Assembly: GCA_021324465.1 (NCBI GenBank)
Contig: JAJPJB010000033.1
Location: 1-56,017, forward strand
Reading direction: 5' to 3'
DNA from: Hyphomicrobiaceae bacterium
Lineage (GTDB): Bacteria > Pseudomonadota > Alphaproteobacteria > Rhizobiales > Xanthobacteraceae
Length of the DNA: 56,017 bases
A program made the position numbers and the translations under genes. Below are positions 16,553 through 26,619 of the stretch, in pieces; position 1 is the stretch's first letter; each line of letters begins with the position of its first letter. Below the pieces are notes generated by a model. That model saw only the letters and a list, made by a program, of their open reading frames with translations, did no database searches and was not told where the DNA came from.

Positions 16553-17890
16553 TTACTCCCCCTCGGTGCCGATCGCGTAAGCGGTCTCGCCGTGCACCGC
16601 GTCGTCGCCGACCTTCAAGGTCGCCTCGTCCATGCGCAGCGGCACGATGAAGCCGATCACCTTGAGGATGATGAAGGTCGCGATCGCGTTGAACACGATG
16701 ATGAACGCGGCGCCCACTGCCTGCCAAAGCAGCTGGGACGGATTGCCATAGAGCAGACCGGTGACGTTCACGCCGGGCGCGTCCTTGTCGGTGCCGATAT
16801 ACAGCAGCATGTTCGGATCGGCGAGAAGGCCAACCAGCAAGCCGCCGCACAGGCCGGCGACGCCGTGGGTCGAGAACACGCTGAGCGTGTCGTCGACCTT
16901 CATCATGAAGCTGGTTTTCTGCAGCTTGTTCATGCTCAGCCACGGGATGATGCCGGCGACCACGCCGACGATGATGGCGCCCCAGCCGTTGACATAGCCG
17001 GCCCCGGGCGTGATCGCGACGAGGCCTGCGATCATGCCGTTGACGGCGCCAAGCACCGACGGCTTGCCGTAAGCCATCTTGTCGAGCAGCGTCCAGACCA
17101 GCAGACCCACCGCAGTGGCGGTATTGGTATTGAGCACCGCCGCGCCGGCATTGGCGTTGGCGAAATACGGGTCACCGCCGTTGAAGCCGTTCCAGCCGAG
17201 CCACAGCACGCCGGCGCCGGCCAGCGTGATCAACAGGCTGTTGGGCGGAAAGCTGTCGCGGTCGGCCTGCAGCCGTGGGCCGACGACCGCCGCCGCCACG
17301 AAGCCCGATGTGCCCGCGGCGAGATGAATGACGTAGCCGCCGGAGAAGTCGGCGACGCCCAGTCCGGCGAGCCAACCGCCACCCCAGATGCTGAACGCGC
17401 CCACGGTGTAAACGAGCGTCATCCACACCGGGCAGAAAATCATCCAGGCCGTGAAGTTCATGCGGCCGAGTACCGAGCCCGCCAGGATGATGACGGTGAT
17501 CGCGGCGAAGACGAACTGGAAGAACATCAGCGTTGCCATCGGGAACGCCATCGGCGGCATGCCCGAGGCGGCCTCCGGCACTGTCGCCTGGCCGAGCGTG
17601 AACGCCGCCGACGTCGCTAGGCCCGGGGTGCCGAGAAAGTTTTGTCCGGCTATCGAGAGCCACGCCGGCCCAAAGGCCATGTTGTAGTCGAACAAGACCC
17701 AGACAACGAGAACCGATGCAAAGGCATAGATCGACATAAAAGCGGAATTGATCGCCCACTTCTTCTTGACGATGCCGCCGTAAAGAATGGTGAGGCCTGG
17801 AATGCTTTGCAGACCGACGAATGTTGCGGCAGCCAGTTGCCAGGCATTGTCGCCGGTATCCAGCCATGATGGTGACGGTACGAGTGCCAT
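16553..17890 (-). CDS. amt: Ammonium transporter (Amt/MEP/Rh family)
   Basis: A 445-residue inner-membrane ammonium channel with about eleven membrane segments. Characteristic features are GLTILYGGIVKKKWAINSAFMS near the N-terminus, the signature DFSGGYVIHLAAGTSGF with the first pore histidine, and VFSTHGVAGLCGGLLVG with the second. Start ATG 17890 (MALVPSPSW) follows GGGGGAAGGCA; the TTG six codons upstream is less likely. A sigma-54 type promoter lies ~70 bp upstream and an intrinsic terminator downstream, so this is a single-gene unit probably under NtrC control. The usual partner glnK is not adjacent. Confidence 0.97.
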   Translation of the reverse strand: MALVPSPSWLDTGDNAWQLAAATFVGLQSIPGLTILYGGIVKKKWAINSAFMSIYAFASVLVVWVLFDYNMAFGPAWLSIAGQNFLGTPGLATSAAFTLGQATVPEAASGMPPMAFPMATLMFFQFVFAAITVIILAGSVLGRMNFTAWMIFCPVWMTLVYTVGAFSIWGGGWLAGLGVADFSGGYVIHLAAGTSGFVAAAVVGPRLQADRDSFPPNSLLITLAGAGVLWLGWNGFNGGDPYFANANAGAAVLNTNTATAVGLLVWTLLDKMAYGKPSVLGAVNGMIAGLVAITPGAGYVNGWGAIIVGVVAGIIPWLSMNKLQKTSFMMKVDDTLSVFSTHGVAGLCGGLLVGLLADPNMLLYIGTDKDAPGVNVTGLLYGNPSQLLWQAVGAAFIIVFNAIATFIILKVIGFIVPLRMDEATLKVGDDAVHGETAYAIGTEGE

Positions 17891-17956
17891 GTTTGTGCCT
17901 TCCCCCAATAAATCGCCGTGTGCGCGGTCGGCACATGGGCGAGCGATTGAACGGTC

Positions 17957-17971
17957 GCAAATTCTATGCCA
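17957..17971 (-). promoter_or_regulatory. Sigma-54 (RpoN) -24/-12 promoter of amt
   Basis: The minus strand carries TGGCATAGAATTTGC, matching the consensus TGGCAC-N5-TTGC with one mismatch and exact spacing of the invariant GG and GC doublets. Transcription would start near 17945, leaving a ~55-nt leader before the ATG at 17890. This fits the general rule that nitrogen-scavenging transporters are NtrC/RpoN-dependent. I did not find a convincing NtrC enhancer by eye. Confidence 0.75.
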
Positions 17972-18072
17972 GTTAATCAGACATATTTTTCAGACGCTTG
18001 GCCCCCTGGCGAGGCCGTGCTGACTAGAAAACCCGCAAACTGATTAGAAACTAGGCAAGGAAAGGGAAGGAG

Positions 18073-18402
18073 ATGGGCCTGACTCGGCCACTGGCTGTTG
18101 CATTGAGTGTCATGGCCGCAGGAACTGCCGTCGAAGCGATCAGCGCCGAGGCGCAGCACGGTACCAGAGACATCACCTGCATGAATACTTCGAGCGGCGT
18201 CACATGGCAGATCAAAGTCGATTTTGATCGGAAAACGGTCGACGACAATCCTGCAAGCATCAGCGACAGCACGATCTCTTGGCGCGACGCAAAGGATGGC
18301 TGGAACTACTCGCTGGATCGCAGGAATGGCCACCTGACTGTGGTGTTGGCGTCCTCCACCGGCGGAAGCATGTACTTCCACCGATGCAAAATGGAAAATT
18401 GA
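18073..18402 (+). CDS. Small secreted hypothetical protein (109 aa)
   Basis: A 109-residue protein with a signal peptide (GLTRPLAVALSVMAAGTAVEAISA) and a compact mature part holding two cysteines, ITCMNTSSG and FHRCKMEN, which could form a disulphide in the periplasm. The core KTVDDNPASISDSTISWRD and GWNYSLDRRNGHLTVVL is strand-rich. The ATG has AAGGAAAGGGAAGGAG before it, a very strong ribosome-binding site. No named domain is recognised; such proteins recur in Bradyrhizobium-like genomes. It is transcribed divergently from amt and precedes the PP2C-kinase gene by 80 bp. Confidence 0.82.
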   Translation: MGLTRPLAVALSVMAAGTAVEAISAEAQHGTRDITCMNTSSGVTWQIKVDFDRKTVDDNPASISDSTISWRDAKDGWNYSLDRRNGHLTVVLASSTGGSMYFHRCKMEN

Positions 18403-18484
18403 AGCGCGAGCCCGCCGGTGGGAGCCGCGCAATCGCTTCAAGGCTGGCGCCGCCCGCCGCGCCTTGGGATCTGGAACGGGCACG

Positions 18485-20197
18485 ATGGCTGAGCGGCTCT
18501 TGTCTCCGGTCAAAGCGACGGTCGGTTTTGCATCCGAGACCGGGCCGCGCGAGCGCAACGAAGATTTCGGCGGCGCCGTTTTCGGTTACGAACTGCCGAA
18601 GCCGCGCCGCGATATCGTCGCAGCCCTCGCCGACGGGATCGGCGGCGCGCGCGGCGGCCGAGTCGCCGCCGAGACGGCGGTGCGCGGTTTTCTTGACGGC
18701 TTCTGCGATCTTCCCGAGACCATGGAAGTGCGACGCGCCGCGGCGACCGTGCTCAATTCGCTCAACGGCTGGATCTACGCGCTTGCCAAGCGCGATACCA
18801 AGCTTGCCGGCATGGGCTGCACGTTTACCGCGCTGGTGCTGCGCGGGCGGGTCGCCCATATTCTTCATGTCGGCGATTCCCGCGCTTACCGGCTGCGCGG
18901 CGACCGCCTTTCATTATTGACGACCGATCATGTGCGCGAAGGCGCGAGCGGAAGGTCCAACATTCTCAACCGCGCGCTCGGCGTCGAGGCCGAGGTGCGG
19001 CTCGATTATGCGGCGCATCCGATCGCCCTGCACGACCGTTTTCTGCTCTGCAGCGACGGCGTGCACGCTTACCTGACGGCGGATCACATCGCCGACATTT
19101 TGCGCCAGCGCTCGGCCTCCGATGAAACGGCGCGGGCCCTGGTGACAGCGGCGCTGCAGTCCGGCAGCACCGATAATTGCACGGCGCTCGTGGCCGATGT
19201 CACCGAACTGCCGACGGCTGAGACCGCCGATGTCGGCGCCGACATCATGCAATTGCCGCTCATCCCGACGCCGATCGACGGCCAGACCGTCGACGGCTTT
19301 GTCCTGAAAGTGTTGATTTCCGACGGCCGCTATACGCGTTTGTTTGGCGCCTTCGACGAGGTTGAAGGCGGCGAGGTGGCACTGAAATTTCCCAAGCCCC
19401 AGGTCGCAACTGCAAAGACCTATCACGCTGCCTTCGCGCGCGAGGCCTGGGTCGGCGCCCGCGTGAACAGTCCCTATGTCGGGCGCATCATCGAATTGCC
19501 GCCCGGCCGGCAGACCTGTCTCTACACGGTGATGCCGCTCTATCAGGGCGAGCTGTTGTCGACGCGGCTCGCGCGCCGCCCGCTGATCGGCCTCGAAGAG
19601 GGACGCAACATCGCGATCAGGCTTGCGCGCGGCATTGGTGCGCTGCATCGAGCCGGCATCATTCATCGCGACATCAAGCCGGACAATATCATTCTGGAAT
19701 CAGAAGGATCGCTTAAATTGATCGACCTTGGCGTGGTACGCGTGCCGGGTCTTGAAGACTTTCCGCCGGAAGATATTCCGGGCACGCTGGCGTATATGGC
19801 GCCCGAAATGCTTTCGGGCGAAGCCGGTAACGAGCAGACCGATGTCTATGCGCTGGGCGTCACCATGTTTCGCGCCTTCACCGGCGAATTTCCCTACGGC
19901 AATCTCGACGCGGTGAGTCCGTCGCGCAAAAGCCGGCCGACGCCGCTCGCCGAGTTGCGGCCCGACCTGCCGGCCTGGCTGCAGGCGGCGCTCGGCCGCG
20001 CGATTGCGCTCGATCCGTCGCAGCGCTTTCGTGACGTCACCGAATTCGCCGTCGAAATGGAAGCCGGCCCGTCGCGCGCGCCGCTTGGCGTGCGGCGGCC
20101 GCAGACGCTTTACGAGCGCGCGCCGGTGCGCTTCTGGCAGGGGATCGCCGCGATCCTCGCTTTGGTTGTTATCTTTCTGCTTTGGCATCAGCACTGA
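18485..20197 (+). CDS. PP2C phosphatase - Ser/Thr kinase fusion with C-terminal membrane anchor (570 aa)
   Basis: Residues 1-240 form a PP2C-type phosphatase: GPRERNEDF, ALADGIGG with metal ligand D50, LHVGDSRAYRLRG, LLCSDGV and GSTDNCTALV. Residues ~270-530 form a Hanks-type kinase with ATP-lysine K301 (VALKFPK), catalytic loop HRDIKPDN (D396), a DLG instead of DFG magnesium motif and MAPEM. The last ~20 residues (FWQGIAAILALVVIFLLW) are a single membrane helix, so the enzyme faces the cytoplasm as a tail-anchored protein. Fusing opposing activities suggests a self-contained signalling switch. Relatives are often near nitrate or nitrite genes; here amt is close by but divergent. Start ATG 18485 is preferred over an upstream frame opening. 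Confidence 0.93.
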   Translation: MAERLLSPVKATVGFASETGPRERNEDFGGAVFGYELPKPRRDIVAALADGIGGARGGRVAAETAVRGFLDGFCDLPETMEVRRAAATVLNSLNGWIYALAKRDTKLAGMGCTFTALVLRGRVAHILHVGDSRAYRLRGDRLSLLTTDHVREGASGRSNILNRALGVEAEVRLDYAAHPIALHDRFLLCSDGVHAYLTADHIADILRQRSASDETARALVTAALQSGSTDNCTALVADVTELPTAETADVGADIMQLPLIPTPIDGQTVDGFVLKVLISDGRYTRLFGAFDEVEGGEVALKFPKPQVATAKTYHAAFAREAWVGARVNSPYVGRIIELPPGRQTCLYTVMPLYQGELLSTRLARRPLIGLEEGRNIAIRLARGIGALHRAGIIHRDIKPDNIILESEGSLKLIDLGVVRVPGLEDFPPEDIPGTLAYMAPEMLSGEAGNEQTDVYALGVTMFRAFTGEFPYGNLDAVSPSRKSRPTPLAELRPDLPAWLQAALGRAIALDPSQRFRDVTEFAVEMEAGPSRAPLGVRRPQTLYERAPVRFWQGIAAILALVVIFLLWHQH

Positions 20198-20217
20198 GCA
20201 AGCGAGAGGGAGGCTTG

Positions 20218-21183
20218 ATGATGCGCATCCTTGGCTTCGCAGCGGCGCTCTTCGCTCTGGCGGCAACGGGCGCACATGCGCAGGATTATCCGACCCGGCC
20301 CGTTCGCATTCTCGTGCCTTATGCGCCCGGCGGCATTTCAGATATTGCGGCGCGCATTGTTGGCGCAAAACTCACCGAGGCGTTTGGCCGGCAGGTCATT
20401 GTCGAGAACCGGCCGGGCGGCAACGGCTTCATTGCGGTGACAGACGCGGTGAAATCGGCGCCCGACGGCTACACGCTGGTCATGGTGACGACCGGCGATG
20501 TGGCGATCAACCCGGCGCTGTTCCAACACGTCCCCTATAATGTCGAGCGCGATCTGGCGCCGATCGCAACCGTCAGCGATGCGCCCATGGTGCTCGCCAC
20601 CAATGCCGACAGTCCGTACAAATCCGTCGCGGACGTGATCGCCGCGGCCAGGGCGAAGCCGGGTACGCTCAATGTGGCGACACCTGGCTACGGCAGCATC
20701 AATCAGCTCGTGCTTGAATCGATTGCGCTCAATACCGGAACCAAATTCGTGCACGTGCCCTACAAAGGCGGTGCGCCGGCAGCGCAGGCGCTGGTCGCCG
20801 GCGACATCCCGCTCGGCGTGCTAGCGAGCTCGTCGGTGGCGCCGCATGTGGCGAGCGGCAAGATTCGCGTACTCGCGATCACAACGGGGAAGCGCTCGCC
20901 GCTCAATCCGGATTGGCCGACGTTGCAAGAGGCGGGAGCGGGCGACATCAATGCCTCGAACTGGACCGCGCTGATGGCGCCCAAAGCAGTACCGCAACCG
21001 ATCGTCGACAAGCTCAACGCCAAGGTCGTCGAAATCCTCAAACTTCCCGACGTGAAGGAGCGCTTCGCCGCGGGCGGCGTATCGACCATCCCGTCGAGCC
21101 CGGCCGAGCTCGCCGAGCGGATCAGGCGCGAGGCTGCCGTCTACCGAGTCGTGGTCGAGAAGGCCAACGTCCACGTCGACTGA
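20218..21183 (+). CDS. Bug-family tripartite tricarboxylate transporter receptor
   Basis: A 321-residue TctC/Bug protein with a Sec-type signal (MMRILGFAAALFALAATGAHAQ), then YPTRPVRILVPYAPGGISDI, ENRPGGNGFIAV, APDGYTLVMVTTGD, FVHVPYKGGAPAAQALVAGD and TGKRSPLNPDWPTLQEAGAGD. Unlike the pair at 2.5-4.4 kb it uses a Sec rather than a twin-arginine leader. The ATG follows GAGAGGGAGGCTTG. It starts only 20 bp after the kinase-phosphatase stop, so both may be on one transcript, an unusual pairing. The ligand is unknown. Confidence 0.93.
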   Translation: MMRILGFAAALFALAATGAHAQDYPTRPVRILVPYAPGGISDIAARIVGAKLTEAFGRQVIVENRPGGNGFIAVTDAVKSAPDGYTLVMVTTGDVAINPALFQHVPYNVERDLAPIATVSDAPMVLATNADSPYKSVADVIAAARAKPGTLNVATPGYGSINQLVLESIALNTGTKFVHVPYKGGAPAAQALVAGDIPLGVLASSSVAPHVASGKIRVLAITTGKRSPLNPDWPTLQEAGAGDINASNWTALMAPKAVPQPIVDKLNAKVVEILKLPDVKERFAAGGVSTIPSSPAELAERIRREAAVYRVVVEKANVHVD

Positions 21184-21263
21184 CACCGACCGGGGTACAT
21201 TGACATTTTGCGGCGCCGCCACGAAGGTCCAAAAGCCGGTTCGCGGGATTCAATGCCTTTGCG

Positions 21264-23261
<1,998 letters not shown>

Positions 23262-23272
23262 CAGACCATGAA

Positions 23273-23375
23273 CCGTCATCCTTAAGGTGCGCGCCGCAGG
23301 CGCGCCTCGAAGGGCGCCGGCACATGCGCTGACAGGCTCCTTCGAGGGCCGCTTCGCGGCTACCTTGGGTGACGG
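23273..23375. repeat. Inverted pair of dispersed palindromic repeats
   Basis: Two related ~40-bp arms face each other: 23273-23313, starting CCGTCATCCTTAAGGTGCGC and ending CCTCGAAGG, and 23339-23375, whose complement starts CCGTCACCCAAGGTAGCCGC and ends CCTCGAAGG. Each arm also contains a small GC hairpin (GCGCGCC...GGCGCGC; GCCGC...GCGGC). This is a BIME-like arrangement of a REP family common in Bradyrhizobium-like genomes, between pccA and a DUF805 gene. Confidence 0.75.
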
Positions 23376-23386
23376 TGAACGAGACG

Positions 23387-23917
23387 ATGCGGGCTGTCAG
23401 CTATCTGTTCTCGCCGAGCGGGCGGCTCAAGGTGCAGTCCTTTATCTATGGCTCGGTCGCCGTCTATCTATTCGGCCTCGCCTCACATCTGCTCACGACA
23501 CCGGACGTGCTGCACCGCTTCGGCCTGTGGCCCTTCATCGCGGTTCAAGTGATCGTGATCTGGATCTGGTTTTGCCTGCATGGCAAGCGGCTGCACGATG
23601 CCGGCCGCTCGAGCGGCTTGGCGCTGGGCATTGCGCTGCTCTATCTCTTATCAGTGGTGCTGCTGCTGGTGATCGCCGACAGCTTCTTCAATACGGCAAG
23701 CGGTTTGATGGGCGACGCGAACGGCAGCGCGGCGCTCTATCTGCTGCTCGCGCTCTATGTCGCGGCAACCTTGATGGGATCGCCGCACTATGATCTGGCT
23801 TGGGTCGCAGTCGCGCTGCTGACGAGCATGGCCTTCGTGCCGATCGCCGTCGCGCTGGCCTTTACCGGCTGGGCGGCGACAAGGCCAAGCGCGGACGTCA
23901 AGATCAGCAAGGATTAG
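23387..23917 (+). CDS. DUF805 family membrane protein
   Basis: A 176-residue inner-membrane protein with four to five hydrophobic segments. The opening YLFSPSGRLKVQSFIYG and the motif CLHGKRLHDAGRSSG after TM2 are the DUF805 signature. The third and fourth segments are long and Leu-rich. ATG 23387 is used because family members begin about ten residues before the F(S)P-GR motif; GTG codons at 23369 and 23375 are alternatives. The ribosome-binding site is weak. Function is unknown; the domain occurs in membrane proteins such as YhaH. Confidence 0.87.
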   Translation: MRAVSYLFSPSGRLKVQSFIYGSVAVYLFGLASHLLTTPDVLHRFGLWPFIAVQVIVIWIWFCLHGKRLHDAGRSSGLALGIALLYLLSVVLLLVIADSFFNTASGLMGDANGSAALYLLLALYVAATLMGSPHYDLAWVAVALLTSMAFVPIAVALAFTGWAATRPSADVKISKD

Positions 23918-23930
23918 GCGGCCAACAAAC

Positions 23931-24386
23931 ATGCTGTATTTCGCCTATGGCTCGAACATGCACCAGGCGATCATGCGCAAGCACGCGCCGGCCGCACAAT
24001 CGATTGGCGTGGCGACGCTGCACAATTACCGGTTCATCGTCACCGCCGACGGCTATGCGTCCGTCGAACCTGACGGTGAGAGCCGCGTCTACGGGTTGCT
24101 GTGGCGGCTCACGCGGCGCGATCGCGCCACGCTCGATCGGTGGGAAAATGTCGCCGCGGGGGCTTATCGCGCCGAGATGCTGCCCGTGGAGCGCGGGGGC
24201 ATCTGCACGCCGGCGCTTGTTTACATCGCACGCAGGACTCCCACGGGAAAGCCGCGGCGCGGCTACCTGGAATGCGTGATCGAGGCGGCGCGCGGCTTGG
24301 AACTTCCGCCCGATTACATCGCTTGCCTGCAAGAATGGCTGGCCAAGGGGCACAGCACGCATCCGCGCTTCGGAGAATTTGGTTGA
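23931..24386 (+). CDS. Gamma-glutamylcyclotransferase-family protein
   Basis: A 151-residue GGCT-fold protein: YFAYGSNMHQAIM at the start forms the substrate loop, VYGLLWRLTRRDRATLDRWE contains the candidate catalytic Glu, and the GYLECVIEAARGLELPPDYIACLQEWL end is typical. Members release 5-oxoproline from gamma-glutamyl amines or peptides; the exact substrate is open. It starts 13 bp after the DUF805 gene. Its TGA stop overlaps the TTG start of the acylphosphatase gene, indicating translational coupling. Confidence 0.9.
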   Translation: MLYFAYGSNMHQAIMRKHAPAAQSIGVATLHNYRFIVTADGYASVEPDGESRVYGLLWRLTRRDRATLDRWENVAAGAYRAEMLPVERGGICTPALVYIARRTPTGKPRRGYLECVIEAARGLELPPDYIACLQEWLAKGHSTHPRFGEFG

Positions 24387-24685
24387 ACAGGAGCCGGCAA
24401 GTTCATGTCCTTATTCATGGCCGCGTGCAGGGTGTCGGCTTCCGTGCCTGGACCGAATACACCGCGCTGACGCGCGGCTTGGAAGGCTGGGTGCGCAATC
24501 GCCGCGACGGCGCGGTCGAAGCAGTGTTCGTCGGCAGCGAGGATGCGGTGACGGCGATGATCCAGGCGTGCCGGCGCGGACCGCCGGGCGCGCGGGTCGA
24601 CCAGCTCGCTCAACGCGAGGCAAGCTCCGATGAAATCAAATTGCGGCGCGGCGACGAGCTGTTCTCGGTCTTGGCGACCGTCTGA
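24383..24685 (+). CDS. acyP: Acylphosphatase
   Basis: A 100-residue acylphosphatase hydrolysing carboxyl-phosphate bonds. [19 protein letters not shown] carries the phosphate-binding loop and catalytic Arg, and [17 protein letters not shown] the catalytic Asn. The best start is TTG 24383, since GGAGAATTTGG lies just before it and no ATG precedes the conserved core; the TTG overlaps the previous stop codon (TTGA). The last 76 bases overlap the convergent lipB gene tail to tail, so the C-terminal ~25 residues ([21 protein letters not shown]) and the LipB tail share DNA. Confidence 0.9.
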   Translation: MNRSRQVHVLIHGRVQGVGFRAWTEYTALTRGLEGWVRNRRDGAVEAVFVGSEDAVTAMIQACRRGPPGARVDQLAQREASSDEIKLRRGDELFSVLATV

Positions 24686-25410
24686 GAGTTGCGCGCAGGC
24701 GGGAGCGCATCGACGGTTGGGCCGAACAACGGCTCGAAGCTTGCACGCAACGCGACATCGACCTCGGGCATCGATGCGGTGACACCGAGATCGAACAGCG
24801 ATGTGACCCCGCAACGCCGGTCGGCGATGCCGCAGGGTACGATGCCGGAAAAATGCGACAGATCCGGATCGACATTCAGCGCGAAGCCGTGCAGGGTCAC
24901 CCAGCGCCGCACCCGGATGCCGATCGCCGCGATCTTGTCCTCAAAACCGTCGCCTTTGTCGGGCCGCGCCACCCATACGCCGATGCGGTCGTCGCGCCGC
25001 CCGCTGCGGACATTGAAGGCTGCGAGCGTGCGGATCAGCCATTCCTCGATGCTGGCGACAAAGCGGCGCACGTCCGGCGCGCGGCGCCTGAGGTCGAGCA
25101 TCACATAGCCGACCCGCTGGCCGGGCCCGTGATAGGTGAACTGACCGCCGCGGCCGGCGATGTGGACCGGAAAGCGCGCCTCGATCAGTTCGGACGGCCG
25201 CGCCGAGGTGCCTGCGGTATAAAGGGGCGGGTGTTCGAGCAGCCAAACCAGTTCCCGCGCGGCGCCCTCGGCAATCGCCTCCGCCCGCGCCTCCATGACG
25301 GCGAGCGCGCGCTCATAGGCGATCACTTGGTCGCTGACGAGCCACTCGGCCGCCGGAGCGCCGGCCGCCGCTTTGAGCCCAAAGATCAGATTATCGCGCC
25401 TGTTAACCAC
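24610..25410 (-). CDS. lipB: Octanoyl-[acyl-carrier protein]:protein octanoyltransferase LipB
   Basis: Transfers octanoate from acyl-carrier protein to lipoyl domains, the first step of lipoate synthesis. Motifs are [31 protein letters not shown], the catalytic K159 in [11 protein letters not shown] and nucleophile C193 in GIVPCGI. At 266 residues it is a bit longer than usual, with a Ser/Arg-rich C-terminal tail lying in the overlap with the acylphosphatase gene. The start is uncertain: GTG 25410 gives MVNRRDN, as in related proteins. No lipA is adjacent. Confidence 0.94.
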   Translation of the reverse strand: MVNRRDNLIFGLKAAAGAPAAEWLVSDQVIAYERALAVMEARAEAIAEGAARELVWLLEHPPLYTAGTSARPSELIEARFPVHIAGRGGQFTYHGPGQRVGYVMLDLRRRAPDVRRFVASIEEWLIRTLAAFNVRSGRRDDRIGVWVARPDKGDGFEDKIAAIGIRVRRWVTLHGFALNVDPDLSHFSGIVPCGIADRRCGVTSLFDLGVTASMPEVDVALRASFEPLFGPTVDALPPARNSQTVAKTENSSSPRRNLISSELASR

Positions 25411-25421
25411 CTTGTAACCAT
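25403..25421 (+). promoter_or_regulatory. Possible CtrA-binding site between lipB and fliN
   Basis: TTAA-CCACCTT-GTAACCAT matches the CtrA consensus TTAA-N7-TTAAC with one mismatch and correct spacing. It covers the first codons of lipB and lies 120 bp before fliN. CtrA controls flagellar genes in many alphaproteobacteria, so fliN is the likelier target. The motif is short and AT-rich in a GC-rich genome, but could still occur by chance. Confidence 0.4.
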
Positions 25422-25541
25422 AGCGGGTTCAAACATTTAGGGCCATCGGGGCCGGGCGCGGCCAAGCGATTCCGAAACACACCGGCGCGCGGGGGCAGAA
25501 GTCAGATAAGGGGGCGTGCTGCAAACGCCAAAGGGGGCAAA

Positions 25542-25784
25542 GTGCCGACGCTTGAGAATGTCTCGATCGACATTGCGGTGGTGCTCGGGACGAGCTCGAT
25601 GCCGATCCACCAGGTGCTCCGGCTCGGCCGCGGCGCCATCATCGAGCTCGATGCGACGGAAGACGACGAGGTGAAGATTCTCGCCAATAATTTTCCCGTG
25701 GCGACGGGCACGGTCGTCGTCAACGGCAATAAGATTGCGGTCGAGGTGCGCCGGCTTTTGCCGCGCAACCCGGAGATCGCCTAG
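25542..25784 (+). CDS. fliN: Orphan FliN/SpoA-domain flagellar motor-switch protein
   Basis: An 80-residue protein that is essentially a single SpoA (FliN C-terminal) domain: VSIDIAVVLGTSSMPIHQVLRLGRGAIIEL, ATEDDEVKILANNFPVATGTVVV and KIAVEVRRLLPR. FliN forms the lower C-ring of the flagellar switch. Start GTG 25542 follows AAGGGGGCAA. No other flagellar gene is in the window, so this copy lies away from its cluster, as is seen in some rhizobia; the short N-terminus lacks the acidic extension of longer FliN proteins. A CtrA-like site lies upstream. Confidence 0.88.
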   Translation: MPTLENVSIDIAVVLGTSSMPIHQVLRLGRGAIIELDATEDDEVKILANNFPVATGTVVVNGNKIAVEVRRLLPRNPEIA

Positions 25785-25926
25785 ATCGTTGAACGGACGT
25801 GGCTTTCCGGCGGCCTGCCGCGGTCGGTTGAGGGCCCGTAAAGGGCACATCGGCTCTTGTCCGGGACTGCCCTAGCTGTTACATCCGCGCCGTCGCGCGC
25901 CGGTCCGGCGCGCTTCCACTCCACAC

Positions 25927-26011
25927 GCGGTCGTGGCGGAATTGGTAGACGCACTAGCTTGAGGTGCTAGCGGGGCAACCCGTGGAGGTTCGAGTCCTCT
26001 CGACCGCACCA
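25927..26011 (+). tRNA. tRNA-Leu (anticodon GAG)
   Basis: Acceptor GCGGTCG pairs with CGACCGC; the anticodon arm ACTAGC/GCTAGC encloses a loop with anticodon GAG, read as leucine (CTC/CTT codons). A long variable arm (CGGGGCAACCCG), expected of tRNA-Leu, precedes the T arm GGTTCGAGTCC. Discriminator A and an encoded CCA end it. The less GC-rich patch begins directly downstream, a common place for integration, although I saw no repeat of the tRNA 3' end at the far side. Confidence 0.97.
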
Positions 26012-26076
26012 GGAACCATATCGGTTGCTGTTTTCTCAATAAGTTACCGAAGTCACTGCCACACTAAAGGGCACTG

Positions 26077-26619
26077 ATGGCGGAGGACGAAATTCGGAAG
26101 ATGATGGAGTCTATGAACGCTCGCAATAGCGGGCGCGATTTTTGGTACTCAAAAGACAAGCCTTTGATGGAGTGGGGAGCGGTTTGCGAGATACTCGTAG
26201 CGGCAGGTCTGAAAATTGAAGGCGATGTTACCAACAGAACCGATGACCCTCCCGACTGTGAAGCAGTAATTGATGGGGAGCGGTGCGGGATTGAAGCGAC
26301 GGAGTTGGTGCATCAAGAGGCGTTGGAGCAGACAAAGCACACGGGCCAAGAACTGCATTTTGCATGGGACAAGGAAAGCTTTTGCCGGGAGCTTCAGGCT
26401 CGGATTACCCGAAAAGACTGTGCGGACAAAGTGAAGGGTGGTCCGTATCGAAGATACATACTTGTCGTTTTTACGGACGAGCTTTTTCTCGACAGAAAAA
26501 CCGTTGAAACCTTCATTGCAGGCGTTTCATTTAGAGCAACATTTATAACGGACGCATTTTTAGGACTATCGTATGATCCCGCGATCAAACAATGCCCCGC
26601 ATTTAAGCTCCTGACCTGA
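26077..26619 (+). pseudogene. Unknown protein gene, possible PD-(D/E)xK-like fold, cut short by an IS element
   Basis: 180 codons, less GC-rich than the chromosome around it. A DPPDCEAVIDGERCGIEATELV stretch around residues 55-75 resembles the Asp...Glu-x-(K/T) core of PD-(D/E)xK nuclease-like proteins, followed by a basic helix region (CRELQARITRKDCADKVKG) and hydrophobic strands (YRRYILVVFTDELF, LGLSYDP). The fold is inference. The insertion sequence begins at 26612, so the last two codons and the stop are supplied by the IS; the native C-terminus is lost or was very near. ATG 26077 follows AAAGGGCACTG. It may have been a restriction-like or mobile-island gene. Confidence 0.6.

Noticed and set aside
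16358-17620. A 420-codon plus-strand frame opposite amt
   Set aside because: His/Arg/Asp-rich antisense frame running through the amt terminator; the membrane protein on the other strand is certain.
25437-25850. A 137-codon minus-strand frame opposite fliN
   Set aside because: The plus-strand SpoA domain is clear and has a good GTG start; the antisense frame has no recognisable features.
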